Shown piece after piece: positions 1-5,292 of a stretch of DNA of 6,456 bases. Within the stretch, counting starts at the first letter, position 1, and each line of letters begins with the position of its first letter. The DNA comes from an uncultured Eubacteriales bacterium. Lineage in GTDB: Bacteria; Bacillota; Clostridia; Christensenellales; Christensenellaceae. Below the pieces are notes generated by a model. The model was given only the letters and a program-made list of their open reading frames with translations. It ran no database searches and was not told the origin of the DNA. The stretch spans positions 1 through 6,456 of the forward strand of contig CAJJPW010000126.1 of the NCBI GenBank assembly GCA_905193725.1, written 5' to 3'. Made by a program: the position numbers and the translations under genes.

Positions 1-2
1 CG

Positions 3-581
3 CGCAAGTGCTACGAACTGTGCGAAAAGTACGGCAAGCAAGTCATCGTCATGGAGCCACTAAAGGGTGGATCACTGGTAAACGTCCCGCCAGAGGTGGC
101 GTCTATATTCCAAACATATGCACCACAGGCCAGTATCGCCTCCTGGGGCATCCGCTTTGCCGCATCCTTAAAAAACGTCATAATGGTGCTCAGCGGCATG
201 AGTACCCAGGCACAGATGCAGGATAACCTCAGCTTCATGGAGGATTTTCAACCCCTCAACCCAGAGGAAATGTCCCTCGTCCAACAGGCAGCGAAAATGA
301 TCCGTGACAGCATCGCCGTTCCCTGCACTGCCTGTCACTACTGTGATGGATGCCCACAGGACATTCCCATCCCAGAATACTTTGCCATCTACAACAACTT
401 AAAGCGCTTTGGCGAAGATCAGATTATCGTCGCTACCACTTACTACAACTCCATAGCCCAGCATCGTGGCAAGGCCTCTCAGTGCATTGCCTGTGGCCGA
501 TGTGAGCAGCATTGCCCACAACATATCCCCATTATAGAAGAGCTAAAACATGTAGTGAGCGATGTGGAAAAGGCCCGATAA
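3..581 (+). CDS. Aldo/keto reductase with C-terminal 2x[4Fe-4S] ferredoxin-like domain (3' part only)
   Basis: The reading frame is open from base 3 and gives 192 residues before TAA at 579-581; the 5' part lies outside the window. The first ~90 residues carry the end of an aldo/keto reductase barrel: a VMEPLKGG strand, then a WGIRFAAS...VIMVLSGMS stretch followed by QMQDN, which in this superfamily belongs to the cofactor-binding end of the barrel. The tail has two cysteine clusters: CX2CX2CX2CP (codons at 324, 333, 342, 351; residues C108, C111, C114, C117) and CX2CX2CX3CP (codons at 483, 492, 501, 513; C161, C164, C167, C171). These are expected to bind two [4Fe-4S] clusters. Clostridial proteins of this architecture are cytosolic, are usually annotated as oxidoreductases, and have mostly unknown substrates. 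ATG 51 is an internal methionine, not the start. A terminator follows 10 bases after the stop. Confidence 0.93.
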   Translation, partial: RKCYELCEKYGKQVIVMEPLKGGSLVNVPPEVASIFQTYAPQASIASWGIRFAASLKNVIMVLSGMSTQAQMQDNLSFMEDFQPLNPEEMSLVQQAAKMIRDSIAVPCTACHYCDGCPQDIPIPEYFAIYNNLKRFGEDQIIVATTYYNSIAQHRGKASQCIACGRCEQHCPQHIPIIEELKHVVSDVEKAR

Positions 582-590
582 AAAAACGCT

Positions 591-624
591 AGTCCCTGTC
601 CCTAGCTGATGACAGGGACTTTTT
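591..624 (+). terminator. Intrinsic terminator of the aldo/keto reductase gene
   Basis: A perfect 10-bp stem, AGTCCCTGTC (591-600) with GACAGGGACT (611-620), has a 10-nt loop and is followed by a short T run (620-624). It is preceded by an A-rich stretch (580-586). It lies just past the stop codon, so it ends the upstream transcript before the tRNA gene. Confidence 0.9.
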
Positions 625-706
625 GTATCCACTTATCTGTCCACCTCCTTCCACTCCATTTTGGCCTTTGCACGCATCTCCCTTCATTTTTCTCCCACAA
701 TTTCTA

Positions 707-735
707 TTGACTTCAAAAAACTCGTGTGATATGAT
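707..735 (+). promoter_or_regulatory. Sigma-A-type promoter of the tRNA-Leu gene
   Basis: The -35 box TTGACT (707-712) and -10 box TATGAT (730-735) are separated by exactly 17 bases, each one base off consensus. The predicted start is near 742, just before the mature tRNA 5' end at 744. This implies a very short 5' leader. Confidence 0.85.
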
Positions 736-743
736 ATTCATGC

Positions 744-830
744 GCCGAAGTGATGGAATTGGCAGACGTGACGGACTCAAAATCCGTTGGTAGCGATACC
801 GTGTGGGTTCGAGTCCCACCTTCGGCACCA
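744..830 (+). tRNA. tRNA-Leu, anticodon CAA (reads UUG)
   Basis: This is a class II tRNA of 87 bases including an encoded CCA (828-830). The acceptor stem is GCCGAAG (744-750) with CTTCGGC (820-826). The anticodon stem ACGGA (771-775)/TCCGT (783-787) encloses a seven-base loop with CAA at 778-780. The long variable arm GGTA-GCGA-TACC (789-800) is typical of leucine tRNAs. The T arm is GTGGG (803-807), TTCGAGT, CCCAC (815-819). It has its own promoter and terminator, so it is a monocistronic unit. Confidence 0.97.
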
Positions 831-857
831 TGTGGTGGTGAATTCCACCATCAATAG

Positions 858-883
858 CCCGCTCGAAAAATCGAGCGGGTTTT
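858..883 (+). terminator. Intrinsic terminator of the tRNA-Leu gene
   Basis: A perfect 9-bp GC-rich stem, CCCGCTCGA (858-866) with TCGAGCGGG (871-879), has an AAAA loop and is followed by TTTT (880-883). A second small hairpin, TGGTGG (833-838) with CCACCA (845-850), lies between the tRNA 3' end and this terminator and may be part of the trailer that is processed off. Confidence 0.9.
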
Positions 884-1033
884 AACATTCTTTGCACGGA
901 AGGCATGCGTTCGAAAACATTAGCAGCACACAAAGACGCGATAGCCGTGTTTTGAATGTCTAAGCATGCTTTTATGAAAGAGAAATGGTGATAAGATAAA
1001 GACATAATCGTTTGAATTCGTAAGTTATTCCTT

Positions 1034-1073
1034 CATGGGTTGAAAAATATTCTATCTCTTTTCAATTTCCATG
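1034..1073. repeat. Imperfect inverted repeat (hairpin) in the intergenic region
   Basis: CATGG (1034-1038) and TTGAAAA (1040-1046) are complementary to CCATG (1069-1073) and TTTTCAA (1059-1065). That makes 12 paired bases with a small asymmetric internal loop and a 12-nt AT-rich apical loop. It has no T tract after it and is not a terminator. It could be a protein-binding dyad or part of an RNA leader; the role is unknown. Confidence 0.55.
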
Positions 1074-1152
1074 GGTGCTTTGAAAATTTGGCTCAAAAAA
1101 TTCCTGGGAGTCGCAACTTGGAAAAGTATATAAGAAAATGCCAGCAAAGAGC

Positions 1153-1273
1153 TATCCATATAGCGTTTGGCAATACATACATGGTATCAAACACGCCTGA
1201 TTATTTGGAAGAATAACCAGGTTTTTTTACAGGGAATGCAACTTTTGTGGGACGAGCAGCGTCTATATGGATA
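1153..1273 (+). repeat. Long-range inverted repeat enclosing two hairpins: possible structured leader RNA
   Basis: TATCCATATAG (1153-1163) is perfectly complementary to CTATATGGATA (1263-1273). With one bulged T (1262), the pairing extends through CG (1164-1165) to CG (1260-1261). Inside lie a bulged hairpin (GTTTG 1165-1169 + ATAC 1173-1176 with GTAT 1184-1187 + CAAAC 1188-1192) and the terminator-like hairpin 1196-1228. G1165 and C1164 are used by alternative pairings, so not all stems can form at once. The element ends 30 bases before the response regulator start. It could be a leader with attenuation, the body of a small RNA, or the terminal repeats of a tiny degenerate element. I do not recognise it as a known riboswitch class. 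Confidence 0.5.
1196..1228 (+). terminator. Terminator-like hairpin upstream of the response regulator gene
   Basis: CCTG plus TTATT (1196-1199, 1201-1205) pairs with AATAA plus CAGG (1212-1216, 1218-1221) around one A-C mismatch (1200 with 1217). The loop is TGGAAG (1206-1211), and seven T residues follow (1222-1228). This has the form of an intrinsic terminator, yet no gene ends just before it. It therefore either ends an unannotated short RNA or acts as an attenuator in the leader of the downstream operon. Confidence 0.6.
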
Positions 1274-1302
1274 AAATCACTTTTAAAGGACGGTGAACTA
1301 AA

Positions 1303-2016
1303 TTGAACCAAAACATCTTAATTGCAGAAGATGACACAGATATTTTAGAACTGCTTTCTCTTTATTTAACTGGGGAGGGATATACCATTTTTCCCGCCGA
1401 AAACGGATGCCAAGCTCTGGAGCTAATCGCGTCCACAAAGATAGACCTTGCGATTTTGGACATCATGATGTCAGGCATGAACGGCTATGATGTACTCAAG
1501 GAAATCCGAGCGACCAGTAATTTTCCCGTGATCATTTTATCTGCAAAAGATCTAGATGCGGACAAAATACTCGGCCTCAATTTAGGGGCAGATGCCTATT
1601 TAACCAAGCCCTTCAATCCCCTGGAGGTAGTAGCTTACGTGAAATCGGCTCTTCGGCGGTATTATGAGCTAGGCAGTAACCAAACTGCTGAAAAAATCGC
1701 CAGTGAGAAACATTTTCTACAGGTCGGTGAATTACAGCTGGATTTGCTCAAATTCATTCTGCGCAAAAGTGGGTGCATCATCCCTCTTACCCCGACAGAG
1801 CTAAAAATTGTGGCTAAATTGATGCAGTCCCCTGGCCGGGTATATACGAAAGCCCAGCTCTATGCCTGCATTGGTGGCGAACTTTATGAGAGCGATGACA
1901 ACACTATGATGGTGCACATCTCTAACATCCGCTCTAAAATCGAGGATGACCCTTCTAATCCACGATACATTAAAACAGTAAGGGGGCTGGGATATAAAAT
2001 TGAAGCAAATGGATAG
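1303..2016 (+). CDS. OmpR/PhoB-family response regulator
   Basis: This is a 237-residue cytosolic transcription regulator of two-component signalling, the usual family length. The receiver domain (~4-115) has the acidic pair D10/D11, phospho-acceptor D53 in LAILDIMM, S80 at the conserved Ser/Thr position and K102 in the TKPF motif. A linker leads to a winged-helix DNA-binding domain (~137-235) with LTPTELKIV, the recognition region around VHISNIRSKIE, and the closing VRGLGYKIE signature. The start is TTG 1303: the receiver's first strand (ILIAEDD) begins at residue 5, and no in-frame ATG precedes it. The upstream AAAGGA (1285-1290) is 12 bases away, so the ribosome site is suboptimal. It overlaps the sensor kinase gene and should be phosphorylated by it. 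Its overall look is VanR-like, but the target cannot be named from family alone. The tandem repeats at 3671-3703 are the natural candidate site. Confidence 0.95.
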   Translation: MNQNILIAEDDTDILELLSLYLTGEGYTIFPAENGCQALELIASTKIDLAILDIMMSGMNGYDVLKEIRATSNFPVIILSAKDLDADKILGLNLGADAYLTKPFNPLEVVAYVKSALRRYYELGSNQTAEKIASEKHFLQVGELQLDLLKFILRKSGCIIPLTPTELKIVAKLMQSPGRVYTKAQLYACIGGELYESDDNTMMVHISNIRSKIEDDPSNPRYIKTVRGLGYKIEANG

Positions 2017-3598
2017 AATGAAGAAAAAAAGCTTAATCGTCTCCAGCGCCATATATTTTAGTCTCTTTACACTCATCATCGTGCTGGTCTATACCGCCTT
2101 TCATTATCTCGTAGATGTCAAAATCAAAGGGGCATTTTTTACGATAGATGATTTGCTTGCCTATGAAGACGATCTAATCGCTGAAAATTACGCAAAGATA
2201 CCCGTGGGGAATTCTAAAATTTCTGCCTTTATCATCTTTGATGAGAATGGAACCATACAGTACGCCAGCAACCGCACCATTGGAGACAAAGTGTTTTTTC
2301 AGGATTTAGAGCTCATCGGCGATTATATCTCCGGCCAAATCTTTAATGTATTTCAGGAGACTGCTGATGACGGCTCCTCCATTTACTATGTGTATTTAAA
2401 CTCGTATACATGGGAGGATACAGTGTCGCAAATTTTGGGCGTCTGTATCTTAGATGAAAATTACCAAATCATCGGCGGTGATCTGTTTTCTGACAGAGAT
2501 CCCCTCCCCAGCCGCGAGTTTGAGCTCTTATGCGGCATTTCCAACTCCAACAGCTATCTGGATAAGTATGTGTATCAAAATGCCCAAGGAGAAGAACGCA
2601 TTTTGGCCTTCCTTACAATGGGTATGAGTGATAAACAATACGCCGAAATCGTAAGGTCCGCCATTGCGATTTGGGTGATAGGCATCCCTTGCGTCTTGCT
2701 CACCATTGTGATATTTGCCATCCTGTTTTCTAAAATGATCAAACGGCGCATCGCCCCCTTAAACCAGACGATTATCTCCTATGAAAAATGCGGAACAGCG
2801 GGCATTAACCCTTCCTTCGTTCCATCAGAATTCCATGAGACTGTCCAAAATTTCAAAAGCCTATTAGGCCAATTAGAGCAGATTCGTGAGGAAAAAGAAG
2901 TTTTGTATCAGGAAAGACAAAAGCTAATTGCCGATATCTCACACGACCTCAAAACGCCACTGACCGTCATACAGGGATATGCAAAGGCTCTTTCCGAGCA
3001 GAGAGTACCCGTAGAAAAACAAGCGCATTACATCGAGGCAATTGTCAAAAAATCCAAGCTGGCCACAGATATGGTGAGCGACCTATTTACTTTTACCCAA
3101 ATGGAGCATCCCAATTACCAGATGAATTTGGAAGAGACGGACTTTTGCGAATTCGTCAAAAGCTTTTTTGCGGAAAAGTACATGGAACTCACAGAGTATG
3201 GTTTTGCGCTCTCTGTGGAAATCCCAGAGAATCGGATTGTCCTCAAGTTAGATCGAAAATTGATGCGTCGTGTTCTTGAGAACCTGCTGAGCAATGTAAT
3301 TAATTACAACCCGAAAGGGACGACTCTCTTTATCTTCATGCGCCAACAGGATGGGAATATCGAGCTGACAGTTGCCGACGATGGCGTGGGGATTCCCAAA
3401 GAAATTGCCAGCACGCTGTTTCAGCCTTTTGTCACTGGGAACTGTGCGCGTACCACGGGAAAGGGTACAGGGCTAGGTCTTTCCATTGTGCAGCGCATTA
3501 TACAGATGCATCACGGGCAAATCCATCTGGTTCTTCCCCCACATAAGCCGTATCGTACAGAATTTTGCATACTGATTCCAAAACCAGAAAGCAAATAG
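2000..3598 (+). CDS. Membrane sensor histidine kinase (VanS-like architecture)
   Basis: This is up to 532 residues. The N terminus is basic (MKKKS), then comes a first membrane helix (~12-37). An extracytoplasmic sensor region of ~180 residues (~39-218) has two segments resembling PAS/Cache strands (FIIFDENGTIQYAS; GVCILDENYQIIGG), and a second helix follows (~221-244). Next come a HAMP-like segment, then the dimerisation domain with the phosphorylated histidine H315 in ISHDLKTP. The ATPase domain has N-box residues E427, N428 and N432, the DDGVGIP box (D460-G464) and the GKGTGLGL lid. All catalytic elements look intact. It overlaps the response regulator gene (stop at 2014-2016), so it is translationally coupled. 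The start is uncertain: TTG 2000, ATG 2009 and ATG 2018 are all in frame, none has a strong ribosome site, and all give the same domains. The stimulus is unknown. Confidence 0.95.
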   Translation: MKQMDRMKKKSLIVSSAIYFSLFTLIIVLVYTAFHYLVDVKIKGAFFTIDDLLAYEDDLIAENYAKIPVGNSKISAFIIFDENGTIQYASNRTIGDKVFFQDLELIGDYISGQIFNVFQETADDGSSIYYVYLNSYTWEDTVSQILGVCILDENYQIIGGDLFSDRDPLPSREFELLCGISNSNSYLDKYVYQNAQGEERILAFLTMGMSDKQYAEIVRSAIAIWVIGIPCVLLTIVIFAILFSKMIKRRIAPLNQTIISYEKCGTAGINPSFVPSEFHETVQNFKSLLGQLEQIREEKEVLYQERQKLIADISHDLKTPLTVIQGYAKALSEQRVPVEKQAHYIEAIVKKSKLATDMVSDLFTFTQMEHPNYQMNLEETDFCEFVKSFFAEKYMELTEYGFALSVEIPENRIVLKLDRKLMRRVLENLLSNVINYNPKGTTLFIFMRQQDGNIELTVADDGVGIPKEIASTLFQPFVTGNCARTTGKGTGLGLSIVQRIIQMHHGQIHLVLPPHKPYRTEFCILIPKPESK

Positions 3599-3626
3599 CG
3601 AGAACAAAATTTTATTAACCATGGAA

Positions 3627-3663
3627 AAAATCCGGGGTCCTAAAAGGGCTCCGGATTTTCTTT
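3627..3663 (+). terminator. Intrinsic terminator of the two-component operon
   Basis: The stem is 14 bp (3627-3640 with 3646-3659), including two G-U pairs, with a TAAAA loop. The outer AAAATCCGG/CCGGATTTT arms are perfect. The T-rich 3' arm runs into CTTT. The A/T-rich outer arms on both sides suggest it may also work on the other strand. It separates the kinase gene from the adenylation gene, which must then have its own promoter. Confidence 0.88.
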
Positions 3664-3670
3664 ATAAAAA

Positions 3671-3703
3671 TTAAGGTTACCTGAAGCTTAGATAAAGTTT
3701 TGC
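3671..3703 (+). promoter_or_regulatory. Three tandem 11-nt direct repeats: probable OmpR-family regulator operator
   Basis: TTAAGGTTACC (3671-3681), TGAAGCTTAGA (3682-3692) and TAAAGTTTTGC (3693-3703) follow each other without a gap, and each matches TNAAGNTT. An 11-base period places the sites on one face of the helix, which is how OmpR/PhoB-family dimers bind. The array covers the position where a -35 box should be, and no good -35 sequence is present. This fits class II activation by a bound regulator. The nearest regulator of this family is encoded at 1303-2016; that pairing is inference. Confidence 0.65.
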
Positions 3704-3713
3704 ATACTATACT
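3703..3713 (+). promoter_or_regulatory. -10 region of the adenylation/decarboxylase operon
   Basis: The sequence CATACTATACT contains overlapping -10 candidates, the best being TATACT (3708-3713). Transcription would begin near 3720. The hexamer 17 bases upstream (3685-3690, AGCTTA) does not resemble TTGACA, so the promoter probably needs an activator. Confidence 0.55.
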
Positions 3714-3773
3714 CCAAATCAGTAGCAGAACAGTGCCTTGTATGGGGAATTTTACCCATTGAAATTTTGGAGT
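3711..3773 (+). repeat. Inverted repeat pairing the Shine-Dalgarno region with an upstream CTCC
   Basis: ACTCCAAA (3711-3718) is perfectly complementary to TTTGGAGT (3766-3773), which contains the ribosome binding site GGAG of the adenylation gene. Between them lies a second dyad, ATGGG (3742-3746) with CCCAT (3755-3759). If the transcript begins at or before ~3712 the arms could mask the ribosome site. If it begins at ~3720, as the best -10 box implies, the left arm is not transcribed and the repeat could only act as DNA. Confidence 0.45.
3769..3772 (+). promoter_or_regulatory. Ribosome binding site that fixes the start of the adenylation gene
   Basis: GGAG (3769-3772) lies 8 bases before ATG 3781, an ideal distance. 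The in-frame GTG at 3772 overlaps this site and cannot be served by it, so ATG 3781 is the start. Confidence 0.85.
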
Positions 3774-3780
3774 GATTACA

Positions 3781-5292
3781 ATGAGAAATGTATTAGAATA
3801 TCTAGAACAAAGTGCAAATATCTATGCTGATAAGATCGCTGTAGAAGATGAATACGGCAATTGTAGCTTTCATAAGCTCATGGATTATTGTCAGCGGGTC
3901 GGCTCGGCCATTGCTGGCAAAATTCAAATGGGCGCGCCAGTGGCAGTATTTATGGACAAAGGGCTACATTGTCTCGTTGCCTTTTGGGGCATTGTGTATG
4001 CAGGGGGATTTTACGTGTTGTGGAACCCTGAACTGCCAGCAGCCAGGCTCCGACAGATACAAAACGTTCTACAGGCAAAATATATCATCACTGATGCAAA
4101 GCACCAAAAGACCGCACAGGAGTTCTTCCCCTCCTCCTCTATCCTGCTGGTAGAAGAATTGATGTCTGCTCCCATCCGCCAGGAGCTGCTCAGTCAGATA
4201 CGCTCCCAGGCGATTGACACCGATCCCCTGTATGCCAACTTCACCTCCGGCTCTACAGGAATTCCCAAAGGTGTGCTAGTCAGCCATCGTTCTGTCATCG
4301 AATTTATCGATACCTTTGTAGAGCTTTTTCCCATCGATGAAACAGACACCATCGGCAACCAAGCGCCCTTTGACTTTGACGTCTCCGTGAAGGATATCTA
4401 TTCTGCACTCAAGACAGGGGCCACCCTATCCATCATACCCAGACAGCTCTTTTCCCAGCCCATGGAGCTACTGGATTGGCTCTGCGACCGTAACATCACC
4501 ACCATGATCTGGGCAGTTTCCGCCCTCTGCCTCATCAGCACTTTTCACGGTCTGGATTATAAAGTGCCAAATTCCGTGCGACGAATACTCTTCAGTGGAG
4601 AAGTTATGCCAGAAAAGCATCTGCGCACATGGCGGGAGCATTTGCCCCAGGCCCAGTTCGTCAACCTCTATGGGCCTACCGAGATCACCTGCAACTGCAC
4701 CTACCATATTTTACAAAAGCAGCGGGATTATCACCGTGGAATCCCCATTGGAAGGGCTTTCCCCAACAGACAGGTTTTTCTGCTGGATCAGCAAGACAGG
4801 CAAATCACCTGCCCTGATCTGGTGGGAGAAATTTGTGTGCGGGGGACGGCTCTTGCACTGGGATATTATCGGTCGCCAGAGGCAACGGCGTCGGCATTTG
4901 TCCAAAATCCCTTGCACAACAACTACCCTGAACCCATCTATCGGACTGGGGATTTGGGTAGATACGGAGAAAATGGCGAGTTGTTCTTCTGTGGTCGGAA
5001 GGACTTTCAGATTAAACACATGGGGCACCGCATTGAACTGGAAGAAGTGGAAAGGGCCATCTCCAGTCTGCCCGGTGTAGAGCGCTGTTGTTGCGCATTT
5101 GATGAACAAAAGCAGAGGCTCTATGGCTTTTATATCGGCAATTTGGACAAGAAAGAACTGCACCAGCAGCTGAGAAGATTACTCCCTATTTTTATGGTCC
5201 CTGGGGCCCTATACTCGTTAAACCAGTTTCCTCTCACTAAAAATGGGAAGGTAGATAGAAGGTGTCTGCTAGAAAGGAGAGCGCATCGATGA
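3781..5292 (+). CDS. Stand-alone amino acid adenylation enzyme (DltA-like, ANL superfamily)
   Basis: This is a 503-residue protein, a full-length adenylation domain with no fused carrier or condensation domain. It should activate an amino acid with ATP to the aminoacyl-AMP and load it on a separate carrier protein. Motifs in order: P-loop FTSGSTGIPKG (154-164), FDFDVS (197-202), NLYGPTE (295-301), YRTGD (387-391), hinge region GRKDFQIKHMGHRIE (405-419), and NGKVDRR with catalytic K490. The APFDFDVSVKDIY segment, the FSGEVMP segment and the overall size resemble D-alanine:carrier ligase DltA more than modular NRPS domains. D200 matches the Asp that grips the substrate amino group. By my unaided alignment to PheA the pocket reads D200, V201, K204, I243, L270, S272, L296, C304, N305, K490. 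That code is not one I can assign, and the lysine could favour an acidic side chain. No dlt neighbours (DltB, DltD) are seen. Its partner is the coupled decarboxylase downstream. Confidence 0.93.
   Translation: MRNVLEYLEQSANIYADKIAVEDEYGNCSFHKLMDYCQRVGSAIAGKIQMGAPVAVFMDKGLHCLVAFWGIVYAGGFYVLWNPELPAARLRQIQNVLQAKYIITDAKHQKTAQEFFPSSSILLVEELMSAPIRQELLSQIRSQAIDTDPLYANFTSGSTGIPKGVLVSHRSVIEFIDTFVELFPIDETDTIGNQAPFDFDVSVKDIYSALKTGATLSIIPRQLFSQPMELLDWLCDRNITTMIWAVSALCLISTFHGLDYKVPNSVRRILFSGEVMPEKHLRTWREHLPQAQFVNLYGPTEITCNCTYHILQKQRDYHRGIPIGRAFPNRQVFLLDQQDRQITCPDLVGEICVRGTALALGYYRSPEATASAFVQNPLHNNYPEPIYRTGDLGRYGENGELFFCGRKDFQIKHMGHRIELEEVERAISSLPGVERCCCAFDEQKQRLYGFYIGNLDKKELHQQLRRLLPIFMVPGALYSLNQFPLTKNGKVDRRCLLERRAHR
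5273..5280 (+). promoter_or_regulatory. Ribosome binding site of the decarboxylase gene
   Basis: AAAGGAGA (5273-5280) lies 8 bases before ATG 5289 and inside the end of the adenylation gene. The start codon overlaps the upstream stop as ATGA (5289-5292), so translation is coupled. Confidence 0.85.

Larger units (their letters stand above)
884..1302. other. Gene-free, AT-rich region with several inverted repeats, upstream of the two-component system
   Basis: I see no credible protein gene in these ~420 bases on either strand. It contains: an interrupted palindrome between 903-919 and 948-969 (TTC/AAAACA arms with GCATGC at both ends); an imperfect hairpin at 1034-1073; a small hairpin GCTAT (1151-1155)/ATAGC (1160-1164); a bulged hairpin at 1165-1192; a terminator-like hairpin at 1196-1228; and a repeated GCAACTT word (1113-1119, 1238-1244). 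No promoter with good -35 and -10 boxes stands out, so the start of the response regulator transcript is unresolved. Confidence 0.7.

Noticed and set aside
744..830. tRNA-Leu as the attachment site of an integrated element carrying the two-component and adenylation genes
   Set aside because: I found no second copy of the tRNA 3' end downstream and no integrase gene. The tRNA unit is intact with its own terminator.
589..1005. A 138-residue minus-strand open frame over the tRNA gene, containing a VGLEPTRYRYQ-like peptide
   Set aside because: It is the reverse complement of tRNA-Leu and its terminators. This peptide is a well-known false protein produced by antisense tRNA genes.
1153..1273. A known riboswitch or T-box leader
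   Set aside because: I see no T-box AGGGTGGNACCGCG motif and none of the riboswitch core sequences I know; only stems and a terminator-like hairpin can be supported.
3772..3780. GTG 3772 as the start of the adenylation gene
   Set aside because: It overlaps the GGAG ribosome site. ATG 3781 is at the ideal distance from that site.
4468..5163. Overlapping open frames on both strands inside the adenylation gene
   Set aside because: They lack ribosome sites and recognisable domains, whereas the main frame has all adenylation motifs in order.
3781..5292. Calling the adenylation gene dltA
   Set aside because: It is DltA-like in motif context, but the coupled gene is a decarboxylase, no DltB or DltD is present, and the pocket residues could not be matched to D-alanine with confidence.
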